Source: Streptomyces eurythermus (GTDB taxonomy: Bacteria > Actinomycetota > Actinomycetes > Streptomycetales > Streptomycetaceae). From it: 64,000 nucleotides of DNA. Shown here in pieces: positions 44,785 through 53,265 of this stretch. How positions within the stretch are numbered: position 1 is the stretch's first letter; each line of letters opens with the position of its first letter. Under the pieces are notes generated by a model, which was not told where the DNA came from, did not search any database, and was given only the letters and a program-made list of their open reading frames with translations. Where the stretch lies: NCBI RefSeq assembly GCF_014649115.1, contig NZ_BMSK01000015.1:62001-126000 (forward strand), read 5' to 3'. The position numbers were made by a program, and so were the translations under genes.

Positions 44785-45033
44785 TCGTCCTCCTTGACGC
44801 TTGGGCTGAGCTCAAGATGTGGACGGATTGTAGGTACCGCAGAGTGATCTAAACAGGGGACGGTAAACGGATTCGGCCTGCTCTCGCTCTTCAGCAAAAG
44901 ATCGAGAGAACGACATGGAACCCGAAAGAAGTAATGCCCTCAGGGCATTGACGGCCGCATTGGCGCTTGATCAAATTATCGGGCTATTGATCGTGAATTC
45001 CTTCACGAATTCCCCGGCGCCCCGAAAATACGA
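44785..45033. other. Upstream region of hppA, less GC-rich, with small dyads
   Basis: This 249-bp stretch is AT-richer than its surroundings, as expected of promoter DNA. On the minus strand TACAAT (about 44834-44839) is a possible -10 for hppA. Two dyads are visible: AATGCCCT/CAGGGCATT (44933-44949) and CGTGAA/TTCACG (44992-45007). A short plus-strand reading frame from 44915 lacks support. Confidence 0.4.
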
Positions 45034-45060
45034 CGAGGGCCCTGCTGAGCAGGGCCCTCG
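45034..45060 (-). terminator. Terminator of the bldG operon
   Basis: CGAGGGCCCTGC, TGA, then GCAGGGCCCTCG form a perfect 12-bp stem with a three-base loop. It lies 21 bp past the anti-sigma gene stop. Confidence 0.93.
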
Positions 45061-45081
45061 CGGGTGCGGCTACGCCGTCGG

Positions 45082-45516
45082 TCAGACGAGCGTCGTGGCC
45101 GGCGGTGTGGTCGGCCAGGTCATGCGGATCAGTCCGCCGTTCGGTCCGGTGGTGACCTCCACGTCGTCGACGAGGCCGCTGATGACCGCCAGACCCATCT
45201 CGTCCTCCTCGACCTCGGACTCGCCGTCCTGCGCGGTGCCGGGCGTGTCGCCGCCCGCGACGGCGTGCGGCGCCTCGTCGCCGACCTCGATGGAGAACTG
45301 TTTCTCCTCTTCGGTCAGCGCCACCTTCACCGGTGCCGTGACACCACTGCTCTGGTGCAGTCCGACCGCGCGGGAGCACGCCTCCCCCACGGCCAGGCGC
45401 ACCTCGTCCAGGACGGCCTCGTCCACTCCCGCCCTGCGCGCCACCGCTGCCGCCACCAGCCGGGCGGTCCGGACGTGTTCGGGCAGCGCGCTGAAGCGGA
45501 GTTCGACGGTGGCCAT
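45082..45516 (-). CDS. Anti-sigma factor/serine kinase (RsbW-like) downstream of bldG
   Basis: The 144-residue protein is a GHKL ATP-binding domain: LDEVRLAVGEACSRAV (N box) and DEMGLAVISGLVDDVEV (glycine box). It is cotranscribed with bldG in Streptomyces and is the expected binding partner of BldG or related anti-anti-sigma factors, holding a stress or developmental sigma factor. An acidic insert (QDGESEVEEDE) lies before the glycine box. The ATG at 45516 is 219 bp from the bldG stop; a terminator follows. Confidence 0.92.
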   Translation of the reverse strand: MATVELRFSALPEHVRTARLVAAAVARRAGVDEAVLDEVRLAVGEACSRAVGLHQSSGVTAPVKVALTEEEKQFSIEVGDEAPHAVAGGDTPGTAQDGESEVEEDEMGLAVISGLVDDVEVTTGPNGGLIRMTWPTTPPATTLV

Positions 45517-45735
45517 GCATCCCCCTCGCGACTACGGGCGTGCGGTCGGGGACGGGGCCGCCGCCGGGCGACCGCACCCCCTGGTGTTCCTTCTCTACCC
45601 CGGGCCGCCCTGTCCGCAGCGTCTGGTCTGCGTCATCCGCGTCGTCGGGCGCGGCCCAGAACGGGACCGGCCGACGACCGGGCCCCGGCAGGAGCCCGGC
45701 GCCGGCGAACGGTCCTGGGATCGGCCTGCGGCCGA

Positions 45736-46077
45736 TCAGTCGGTGGCCGCCACCGCTTCCTCGACCGTGGTGTGGATCGGGAACACCTTGGTGAGGCCGG
45801 TGATACGGAAGATCTTGAGAATGCGCTCCTGGTTGCAGACCAGGCGCAGCGAGCCCTCATGGGCACGCACCCGCTTCAGGCCGCCGACCAGCACGCCGAG
45901 CCCGGTGGAGTCGAGGAAGTCCACGCCCTCCATGTCGACGACGAGGTGGAAACTCCCGTCATTCACCAGCTCGACCAGCTGCTCGCGCAGCTTGGGCGCG
46001 GTATACACGTCGATTTCGCCACCGACTCGGACGACCGTACGATCGCCGACGGTCTCGGTCGACAGGGACAGGTCCAC
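45736..46077 (-). CDS. bldG: Anti-anti-sigma factor BldG
   Basis: BldG is required for aerial growth and antibiotic production in S. coelicolor. This 113-residue STAS protein reads MDLSLSTETVGDRTVV at its start and contains the phosphorylatable serine in DFLDSTGLGVLVGGL. Phosphorylation by partner kinases releases or retains anti-sigma factors. The GTG at 46077 has GGAGG four bases upstream. It is divergent from the helicase gene across 81 bp and followed by its anti-sigma partner. Identity is judged from the close match to remembered BldG and conserved context. Confidence 0.96.
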   Translation of the reverse strand: MDLSLSTETVGDRTVVRVGGEIDVYTAPKLREQLVELVNDGSFHLVVDMEGVDFLDSTGLGVLVGGLKRVRAHEGSLRLVCNQERILKIFRITGLTKVFPIHTTVEEAVAATD

Positions 46078-46158
46078 GGATCCTCCAGCACCTTGCTATC
46101 GAGCGTTTGTCCCTCGGGCACCTCGGCTTGCGGCCCCCGGGACGCTTCGCCAGCCGCG

Positions 46159-48636
46159 ATGGCATTCAATCACTTACCGGCAGGCGTGCACGACGCCTTG
46201 ACTCCATTGTCCGTCACACCAGTGACACACTCGGTGCCGATGGCCAAGAATCACCGATCCGATCGAACCCCGGTGGACCCGGCGTGCCGACCGTCTCCGG
46301 GCGCGGTCCTGGACCGGCTCGCCTCCGGGCCGAGCCGGGCTGCGCGCATCACTCATACGGAGCACTTGCCCCCGCGTGCGGGCCGCCATGCCGTCTGGCC
46401 TGACCGGATTCGCCCCGAAGTGATCGCGGCCGTCCAGGCGTGCGGTATCGAGCATCCCTGGGCACACCAGGCACAGGCGGCCGAGCACGCCCTCGACGGC
46501 GACTCGGTGGTCGTCGCCACCGGCACCGCCTCCGGCAAGTCCCTCGCCTATCTCGTACCCGTCCTGTCCACCCTCCTGGACGGGGCGGAGGCCCCGAACG
46601 GGCGCGGCACCACCGCCCTGTACCTGGCGCCCACCAAGGCGCTCGCGGCGGACCAGTGCCGGTCGGTGAAGGAACTTTCACAACCTCTCGGCACCTCGGT
46701 ACGCCCGGCCGTGTACGACGGCGACACCCCGTTCGAGGAACGGGAGTGGATCCGCCAGTACGCCAACTACGTCCTCACCAACCCGGACATGCTGCACCGC
46801 GGGATACTTCCCTCCCACCCGCGCTGGTCCTCCTTCCTGAAGTCGCTCCGGTACGTCGTCATCGACGAGTGCCACACCTACCGCGGCGTGTTCGGCTCGC
46901 ACGTCGCCCAGGTGCTGCGCCGGCTGCGCCGGCTGTGCGCCCGCTACGGCTCCTCTCCCGTGTTCCTGCTGGCCTCGGCGACCTCCGCCGAGCCCGCGGC
47001 CTCCGCCCGCCGGCTGACCGGCCTGCCGGTGGTGGAGGTCGCCGACGACGCCTCCCCGCGCGGGGAGCTGGTCTTCGCCCTCTGGGAGCCCCCGCTCACC
47101 GAGTTGCAGGGCGAGAAGGGCGCCCCCGTACGGCGTACCGCCACCGCCGAGACCGCCGATCTGCTGACCGACCTGACCGTGCAGGGCGTGCGCTCGGTCG
47201 CCTTCGTCCGCTCCCGGCGCGGCGCCGAGCTGATCTCGGTCATCGCCCAGGAGCGGCTCGCCGAGGTCGACCGCTCCCTGGTCCGGCGTGTCGCGGCCTA
47301 CCGCGGCGGCTACCTCCCCGAAGAACGCCGCGCCCTGGAACGCGCTCTGCACTCCGGCGAACTCCTCGGCCTCGCCGCGACGACGGCCCTGGAGCTGGGC
47401 GTGGACGTCTCCGGCCTGGACGCGGTGGTGATCGCCGGCTACCCGGGCACGCGCGCGTCCCTGTGGCAGCAGGCAGGCCGCGCGGGCCGCTCCGGCCAGG
47501 GCGCCCTCGCGGTCCTCGTCGCCCGCGACGACCCGCTGGACACCTTCCTCGTCCATCACCCCGAGGCCCTGTTCGACCAACCGGTGGAATCGACGGTCCT
47601 CGACCCCGACAACCCCTACGTCCTCGCCCCGCACCTGTGCGCCGCCGCCGCGGAGCTGCCGCTGACCGAGGAGGACCTGGAGCTCTTCGGCCCCGGCTGC
47701 GCGGACGTGCTGCCGCAGCTGGAGGCCGCGAAGCTGCTGCGCCGCCGCACCCGGGCCTGGCACTGGACCCGCCGGGAGCGGGCCGCCGACCTCACCGACA
47801 TCCGCGGCGCCGGGGGGCGCCCGGTGCAGATCGTGGAGTGCGGCACGGGCCGGCTGCTCGGCACGGTCGACGCGGGCGCCGCGCACTCCACGGTCCACGA
47901 GGGCGCCGTCCACCTGCACCAGGGCCGCACCTACCTGGTGCGCTCCCTGGACCTGGAGGACTCCGTCGCCCTGGTCGAGCAGGCCGACCCGCCGTACTCG
48001 ACCGTCGCCCGCGACACCACGTCGATCTCCATCCTGGAGACGGACACCGAGATCCCGTGGGGCTCCGGCCGCCTGTGCTTCGGCTCGGTGGAGGTCACGA
48101 ACCAGGTGGTCTCCTATCTGCGCCGGCGCCTCATCACCGGCGAGGTGCTGGGCGAGACGAAACTCGACCTCCCTCCTCGTACGCTGCGCACCCGCGCGGT
48201 GTGGTGGACGGTCACCGAGGACCAGCTGGACGAGGCCCGGATCACCCCGGAGATCCTCGGCGGCTCCCTGCACGCCGCCGAGCACGCCTCCATCGGCATG
48301 CTGCCCCTCTTCGCGACCTGCGACCGCTGGGACATCGGCGGGGTGTCCGTGCCGCTGCACCCCGACACCCTCCTGCCCACGGTCTTCGTCTACGACGGTC
48401 ACCCCGGCGGCGCGGGCTTCGCCGAGCGCGCCTTCCACACCGCCCGCACCTGGCTGTCCGCCACCCGCGAGGCCATCGCCTCCTGCGAGTGCGAGGCCGG
48501 CTGCCCGTCCTGCATCCAGTCCCCCAAGTGCGGCAACGGCAACGACCCCCTGCACAAGAGGGGCGCGGTACGGCTTCTCACGGTGCTGCTGCGGGGAGCT
48601 GTGGAGGAGCCGGCGGACGGGGCATGCGCTGGTTAG
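46159..48636 (+). CDS. DEAD/DEAH-box helicase with DUF1998 zinc domain (MrfA-like)
   Basis: The 825-residue protein has helicase motifs I (ATGTASGKSLAY), II (VIDECHTYRG), III (LASAT) and VI (QQAGRAGRSGQG). A C-terminal DUF1998 domain has the four-cysteine cluster CECEAGCPSCIQSPKC. The architecture matches MrfA (YprA) of Bacillus, a 3'-5' helicase that repairs mitomycin C damage. A DNA repair role is therefore likely. The ATG at 46159 (MAFNHLPAGVH) matches orthologues as remembered but has no clear ribosome binding site; it lies 81 bp from the divergent bldG start. Confidence 0.9.
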   Translation: MAFNHLPAGVHDALTPLSVTPVTHSVPMAKNHRSDRTPVDPACRPSPGAVLDRLASGPSRAARITHTEHLPPRAGRHAVWPDRIRPEVIAAVQACGIEHPWAHQAQAAEHALDGDSVVVATGTASGKSLAYLVPVLSTLLDGAEAPNGRGTTALYLAPTKALAADQCRSVKELSQPLGTSVRPAVYDGDTPFEEREWIRQYANYVLTNPDMLHRGILPSHPRWSSFLKSLRYVVIDECHTYRGVFGSHVAQVLRRLRRLCARYGSSPVFLLASATSAEPAASARRLTGLPVVEVADDASPRGELVFALWEPPLTELQGEKGAPVRRTATAETADLLTDLTVQGVRSVAFVRSRRGAELISVIAQERLAEVDRSLVRRVAAYRGGYLPEERRALERALHSGELLGLAATTALELGVDVSGLDAVVIAGYPGTRASLWQQAGRAGRSGQGALAVLVARDDPLDTFLVHHPEALFDQPVESTVLDPDNPYVLAPHLCAAAAELPLTEEDLELFGPGCADVLPQLEAAKLLRRRTRAWHWTRRERAADLTDIRGAGGRPVQIVECGTGRLLGTVDAGAAHSTVHEGAVHLHQGRTYLVRSLDLEDSVALVEQADPPYSTVARDTTSISILETDTEIPWGSGRLCFGSVEVTNQVVSYLRRRLITGEVLGETKLDLPPRTLRTRAVWWTVTEDQLDEARITPEILGGSLHAAEHASIGMLPLFATCDRWDIGGVSVPLHPDTLLPTVFVYDGHPGGAGFAERAFHTARTWLSATREAIASCECEAGCPSCIQSPKCGNGNDPLHKRGAVRLLTVLLRGAVEEPADGACAG

Positions 48637-48688
48637 GTGATGGGGGACGGGGGCCGGCTGGCCAAGGGCTGGGGGCACGGGGGGCTGG

Positions 48689-49489
48689 TCAGGGGCTTGG
48701 CGGGTCGGGGCGCGCTCTCGGTTCGGCGGGCGGTACGGCCTGGAGTCCGTCCGGGACCCCGGGCGGCACAGGCCACGGCGCTCCCGATTCGGCAGACGGA
48801 ACGGCCGGGATGCCAGGCGCCACGCGCCCCGGCGGTCCGGGATCAGCGGGCGGTCCGCTCCGGAGTCCGTCCGGGGTGCCGGGCGACACCCGTCCCGGCA
48901 AGCCCGGCTCGGGAGGCGGCACGGCCCGGAACCCGTCCGGGATCCCCGGCGGCACAGGCCCCGGCGGGCCCGCTCTCGACCTGACCTCCGCCGCGAACGG
49001 CCCTCTCCCCACGGCCGCCGTCACATCCGAGGTGTCGCCCACGATCGCGCACCGCACCAGCCGTACCCCTTGGACCGCCGCCAGCCGCCCGGCGCGGGCA
49101 CAGGCCGCCGTGCCGCCCTCGGCCCAGTGGTCCGCCGCCGCGAGCGCCGCCAGATCCGCGCCGCCGGCCGCCCGGTGCCGTACGGCGACGGCCTGCCCGT
49201 AGAAGAGCACCGCGCCGAACACCGCGCACAGCAAGGCCATCGCCCCGAGGCTCCATACGGTGGCCGACCCCCGGTCGGCCCCGCACCGCCGTGCCACGCC
49301 CGAGCGCACGCGGCCCGGCACCAGCGCACGACGCCCCAGGCCGAACCACGGCCACCGGGACACCGCCCGCTCCGCCTCCGCGCAGGCCCACCGGCCCGGC
49401 CGGCCGCGCCCGCCCCGGGGCGCCCTCGTGTCTTCCCGTACACCGTCGGCGGGCCGCCGTTCGCCGGGCGGCTGGTACCCGCGCTTCAC
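48689..49489 (-). CDS. TadE-like secreted protein (Rv3654c family) with Pro/Gly repeat tail
   Basis: The 266-residue protein has a basic leader, then the sequence DRGSATVWSLGAMALLCAVFGAVLFYGQ, a pseudopilin-type transmembrane segment. A short TadE/TadG-like domain follows (HRAAGGADLAALAAADHW). The last 100 residues repeat a unit near PGRVSPGTPDGLRSGPPADP four times. The GTG at 49489 overlaps the upstream TadE stop (GTGA). It is the last gene of the Tad pilus operon and probably encodes a minor pilin or surface-exposed component. Confidence 0.8.
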   Translation of the reverse strand: MKRGYQPPGERRPADGVREDTRAPRGGRGRPGRWACAEAERAVSRWPWFGLGRRALVPGRVRSGVARRCGADRGSATVWSLGAMALLCAVFGAVLFYGQAVAVRHRAAGGADLAALAAADHWAEGGTAACARAGRLAAVQGVRLVRCAIVGDTSDVTAAVGRGPFAAEVRSRAGPPGPVPPGIPDGFRAVPPPEPGLPGRVSPGTPDGLRSGPPADPGPPGRVAPGIPAVPSAESGAPWPVPPGVPDGLQAVPPAEPRARPDPPSP

Positions 49490-49872
49490 CGGCCCGCCTC
49501 CCCCGTGCGCACGGTGTCCTCGGCGAGTGCCACCGCCTCCTCGTGCAGTTCGATGGGCAGCCCGCTCAGGAGCGGGGGCCGGGCCACCACCGTGACCCGG
49601 ACCCGGTCGCCCTCGCGTGCGACGGCCACCCGCGCACCTCGCGGAGCGGTTTCCCGCGTCACCCGCACCACCGCGTCGGGCGGGTCCTGCCGGGCGGCGG
49701 CCCGGGCGCCCGCGCGGGCCGCGTCCACGCACTCGATCCGCGCCGCCACCATGAGCAGCCCCGAGACCAGCGCCATCGTGAACGCCACCAGCACGGACAG
49801 CGCCATGGCCGCCTCCACGGTCACGAACCCGTGGTCCCCGCCCCGCTCTCCTCCTTCCTCACATCCGGGCAC
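49486..49872 (-). CDS. TadE-family pilus assembly protein
   Basis: The 128-residue protein has a type IV pilin-like start (GFVTVEAAMALSVLVAFTMALVSGLL) and an extracytoplasmic domain with ARIECVDAARAGARAAARQ, typical of TadE minor pseudopilins. The GTG at 49872 has GAAGAAGG upstream and overlaps the flp-like gene end by 14 bp. It belongs to the ssd-tadA-tadB-tadC-flp-tadE operon. Confidence 0.83.
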   Translation of the reverse strand: MPGCEEGGERGGDHGFVTVEAAMALSVLVAFTMALVSGLLMVAARIECVDAARAGARAAARQDPPDAVVRVTRETAPRGARVAVAREGDRVRVTVVARPPLLSGLPIELHEEAVALAEDTVRTGEAGR

Positions 49873-50059
49873 TGAGGGCCTTCTTCACGATGGCCTGGAG
49901 CTCCGCCTGGACCTGGCCGCTGGTGACCACCTGGTAGAGCAGCACCGCGAACCCGACGGCCGCGATGATTCCCATCGCGTACTCGGACGTCACCATTCCG
50001 GTGTCCTGCCGGCATGTCCCGCGCAGCCTCGCCGCCGCTTTCCTGATCTTTCCGAACAT
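49859..50059 (-). CDS. Flp pilin-like DUF4244 protein
   Basis: The 66-residue protein has a short leader with a class III cleavage-like site (TGMVTSEYAMG), then a hydrophobic helix (IIAAVGFAVLLYQVV) and a C-terminal helix. This is the form of Flp major pilins in actinobacteria. The ATG at 50059 is 87 bp from the tadC stop. Its neighbours are the Tad assembly genes. Confidence 0.88.
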   Translation of the reverse strand: MFGKIRKAAARLRGTCRQDTGMVTSEYAMGIIAAVGFAVLLYQVVTSGQVQAELQAIVKKALSARM

Positions 50060-50146
50060 CTCAACCCCCGTAAGGTTTCGGGTCTGTAGTCGTTCTGCGT
50101 GCTTGCCTGACGGCTTTCTTCTCGTCCGCTCTCGTTCGCCTCGCTC

Positions 50147-50935
50147 TCACCTCCCTCCCGTCACCCCGCCGGCCAGACCGACCACGACGGGCACCACCCC
50201 GACCGCGACGAACGCGGGCAGGAAGCACAGTCCGACCGGCGCGGAGATGAGGACGGCCGCCCGCCGTGCCCGGGCCGTCGCGGTACGGGCCCACTCCGCG
50301 CGCGCGTCCGACGCGAGACGGGCGACCGGACCGGCCGCGGCGAGCCCGGAGTCGTCGGCCCGTTCCAGCAGTCGCGCCAGGGCACCGGCGCCGGGCAGAA
50401 GGGCGAGGCTCCGCCAGGCGTCCGCCGGCGCGCCGCCGAGCCGGACCTCCGCGGCGCCGCGCGCCAACGCCTGCCCGACGGACCCGCCGAGGGCCTCTCC
50501 CACGGCCTGGGCGGCGAGCACCGGGGCGGCGCCGGCGGCGATGCAGGCGGCCAGCAGGTCGGCCGCGAGCGGGAGCCGGCGCGCGGCCCCTGCGGTGTCG
50601 ACCGCCTCGGGCCGCGCGGCCGCCGCCTGCCGGTCCCGCCACCGCCAGAGCGCGACACCGACGCCCAGCCCCAGCGCCGCTCCGGCGGCCCCGCCGACCA
50701 GCACCCACGCCCCGCACGCCGCACCGGCCGGTGCCAGCAACCGCCGTACGCCGCGCGGCATCGCGAACGGCACCGCTCCCGCCCGTCCCGACGACACCTC
50801 GCGCCCCAGCAGCCCGGCCACCCGGCGCCGTGCCCGGCGCCGCCGACGCGCCAGTTCCAGCCGCCGGGCTCCCCAGCCGAGGACCAGCACGGCGACCCCG
50901 GCCGTCCCCAGCCTGTGGAAGACGTCCCCGCTCAC
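50147..50935 (-). CDS. TadC-like type II/IV secretion membrane protein (GspF domain)
   Basis: The 262-residue protein has an N-terminal helix, an Arg-rich cytoplasmic segment and a T2SSF domain (RRLPLAADLLAACIAAGAAP, GLAAAGPVARLASDARAEW), with transmembrane pairs near the end (VLISAPVGLCFLPAFVAVGVVPVV). It would form the Tad inner membrane platform with TadB. The GTG at 50935 has AAAGGGG about eight bases upstream; a GTG nine bases earlier overlaps this site. Confidence 0.86.
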   Translation of the reverse strand: MSGDVFHRLGTAGVAVLVLGWGARRLELARRRRRARRRVAGLLGREVSSGRAGAVPFAMPRGVRRLLAPAGAACGAWVLVGGAAGAALGLGVGVALWRWRDRQAAAARPEAVDTAGAARRLPLAADLLAACIAAGAAPVLAAQAVGEALGGSVGQALARGAAEVRLGGAPADAWRSLALLPGAGALARLLERADDSGLAAAGPVARLASDARAEWARTATARARRAAVLISAPVGLCFLPAFVAVGVVPVVVGLAGGVTGGR

Positions 50936-51029
50936 CCGGCCCACCCCTTTCGCATCCCGCGCGTCCCGGACCGCCCGGCCCGCCCGGCCCCGCGGACCGG
51001 CCGCTTTCCCCCAGCCCGCCGAATCGCCC

Positions 51030-51923
51030 TCACACCGCCTCCGCCCCTCGTACGATCCGCGTCGCCCACCACATCCCGGCCGCCTCGAACACCGCCCCGG
51101 CGGTCAGGCAGCCCAGGCCCGCCCCGGTGTGCAGCAGTACCCGCAGGGGGTCCGCGCCCATGGCCGTGCCGAGCAGCAGTCCGAGGACGGGCAGCACGGC
51201 GAGCAGCACCGCGGTGGCCCGGGCGCCCGCCAACTGGGCGCGCAGGTCGGCCCGGCCGTCCCGCTCGGCGCGCAGGGCACCGTCCAGCCGGTCCAGGCCC
51301 GCGGCGAGTCCGGCGCCCTGGTCCACGGCCACCCGCCAGCACGCGGCGAGTCCGAGCAGCCCCTCGGCACCCGGCTGCCGGGCCGCCGCGGCGAGCGCGC
51401 CCGGCACGTCTCCGCCGAACCGCGCCGCCGCCACCACCGCGGCCTGGGCGTCACCGAGCCCGGCGGATTCCCGCGCGGCGCGCAACAGCGCCGCTCCCGG
51501 CTGCCGTCCGGCCCGGACCTCCCCGGCGAGCACCCCGCACAGGGCGATCACCGCGTCGGCCCGCCGCTCCCGGGCATCCCGGGCCTGCCGGGCCAGCCGC
51601 ACCCGGCGCAGCACCGGCACTCCGGCCGCCCCCGCGACGACCGGGATCACCGAGGCGCCCCACAGGGCGATCACCAGCCCGGCGGCGAGGGCCGCCCACT
51701 CGGCACCCCACCGGCCGCGCCATCCCCCCAGGTCCATGACGGCCCGCTGCCAGGCGGGCGGTCCGGTCGCCACCACCGGGCCACCGGCCAGCAGCAGCCG
51801 GGCCCGCCGGACCCCGTAGTGCCGGCCGCCCAGCAGCCAGGCCAACGCGCCGAGGCAGAGCACCGCGGCCCCTGTCGACAACTCACCGATCACTTCCATC
51901 GCCATCCGGCCGATCACTTCCAT
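51030..51923 (-). CDS. TadB-like inner membrane platform protein
   Basis: The 297-residue protein has two N-terminal helices, a GspF-type domain (RRADAVIALCGVLAGEVRAGRQPGAALLRAAR, residues about 115-150) and C-terminal membrane helices. The ATG at 51923 has AAGGGAGAGG upstream. The short segment MEVIG is repeated eight residues apart near the N-terminus. It sits between tadA and tadC in the pilus operon. Confidence 0.87.
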   Translation of the reverse strand: MEVIGRMAMEVIGELSTGAAVLCLGALAWLLGGRHYGVRRARLLLAGGPVVATGPPAWQRAVMDLGGWRGRWGAEWAALAAGLVIALWGASVIPVVAGAAGVPVLRRVRLARQARDARERRADAVIALCGVLAGEVRAGRQPGAALLRAARESAGLGDAQAAVVAAARFGGDVPGALAAAARQPGAEGLLGLAACWRVAVDQGAGLAAGLDRLDGALRAERDGRADLRAQLAGARATAVLLAVLPVLGLLLGTAMGADPLRVLLHTGAGLGCLTAGAVFEAAGMWWATRIVRGAEAV

Positions 51924-52077
51924 CGCCTCTCCCTTCGCTTCCGGCACGGCCTCCTGACGGACCCCGCCCGTCCTCGGAGCACGCCCCTCCCGGGTCGCGT
52001 CCGTGCCCCGCCCTCACCGGGCGCGACCTCCTTCACCCCGGGCCCCATCCGCCCCCGGTGGTCTTCTCCGCCGCCCC

Positions 52078-53265
52078 TCACTCGCCCTCGGCCTCCGCAT
52101 AGGGCCCCAGCAACTCCCGCAACCGCCCCCACCCCCGCTCCCGGACGAACGCCCGCTCGCCCCAGCGCAGGGCCGGTACCGTCCGCACCAGCCCGGTGGG
52201 GTCCCGCTCCAGGACGTGGACCTCGTCGATCCGGCGCCGCCCGGACCGGTCCCGCACGAGGTGCACCACCACCGAGAGGGCGGCCGCCAGCTGGCTGTGC
52301 AGCGCGGCCCGGTCCAACCCGGCGGCCGTGGCCAGGGCCTCCAGCCGGGCCGGTACGTCGGCGGCGGCGTTGGCGTGGACCGTGCAGCAGCCGCCGTGAC
52401 CGGTGTTGAGGGCCGCGAGCAGATGCACGACCTCCGCGCCGCGCACCTCGCCGACGACCAGCCGGTCCGGCCGCATCCGCAGCGCCTGCCGTACGAGGTC
52501 CTCGAGGGTGACCAGGCCGGCCCCCTCCTGGTTGGCGGGCCGGGTCTCCAGCCGGACCACGTGCGGATGGTCCGGCCTGAGCTCGGCCGAGTCCTCGGCG
52601 AGCACGATCCGCTCGCCCGGTCCGACCAGCCCCAGCAGGGCGCTGAGCAGGGTGGTCTTGCCGCAGCCGGTGCCGCCGCTGACGAGGAACGAGAGCCGGG
52701 CCTCGATCAGGGCTTTTAGGATCCGGTCGCCGCCGGGCGGCACCGTGCCCGCCGAGACGAGTTCCCCGACGGTGAACGCCCGGGGCCGGACCACGCGCAG
52801 GGCGAGGCAGGTGCAGCCGACGGCGACCGGGGGCAGTACCGCGTGCAGCCGGGTGCCGTCGGGCAGCCGGGCGTCCGCCCAGGGCCGGGCGTCGTCCAGC
52901 CGGCGGCCGGCCACCGCGGCCAGGCGCTGCGCGAGACGCCGTACGGCCGCCGCGTCGGGGAAGGTGACCGTGGTCAGCTCCAGGCCGCCACCGCGGTCCA
53001 CCCACACCCGGTCGGGGGCGGAGACCAGCACGTCGGTGACGTCCGGGTCGGCGAGCAGAGGCTCCAGGGGGCCGCTGCCCACGAGTTCGGACCGCAGGCG
53101 TTCGGCCGCGCCGAGCACCTCGGCGTCGCCGAGCACCCGGCCCTGTTCGCGCAGCGCCTGGGCCACGCGCGCGGGAGTGGGTTCGGCACCGCTCTCGGCG
53201 AGCCAGCGGCGGACACCGTCGAGCAGGGCCGCGCCGTCGGCCCGGTCGAGTCCGGGCAGGCTCAT
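52078..53265 (-). CDS. TadA-like secretion ATPase
   Basis: TadA-type ATPases power Flp pilus assembly. The 395-residue protein has an N-terminal three-helix region, the ATPase core with Walker A SGGTGCGKTTLLSALL, the Asp box LAEDSAEL, Walker B LVVGEVRGAE and the His box THANAAADVP-like HANAAADVPARLEAL. The ATG at 53265 overlaps the ssd stop (ATGA), so translation is coupled. A prepilin peptidase gene is not present in the cluster. Confidence 0.93.
   Translation of the reverse strand: MSLPGLDRADGAALLDGVRRWLAESGAEPTPARVAQALREQGRVLGDAEVLGAAERLRSELVGSGPLEPLLADPDVTDVLVSAPDRVWVDRGGGLELTTVTFPDAAAVRRLAQRLAAVAGRRLDDARPWADARLPDGTRLHAVLPPVAVGCTCLALRVVRPRAFTVGELVSAGTVPPGGDRILKALIEARLSFLVSGGTGCGKTTLLSALLGLVGPGERIVLAEDSAELRPDHPHVVRLETRPANQEGAGLVTLEDLVRQALRMRPDRLVVGEVRGAEVVHLLAALNTGHGGCCTVHANAAADVPARLEALATAAGLDRAALHSQLAAALSVVVHLVRDRSGRRRIDEVHVLERDPTGLVRTVPALRWGERAFVRERGWGRLRELLGPYAEAEGE

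Noticed and set aside
44915..45080. Plus-strand frame beginning MEPERSNALRALTAALALD
   Set aside because: It runs through the bldG operon terminator and into antisense sequence; the start has only a weak upstream site.
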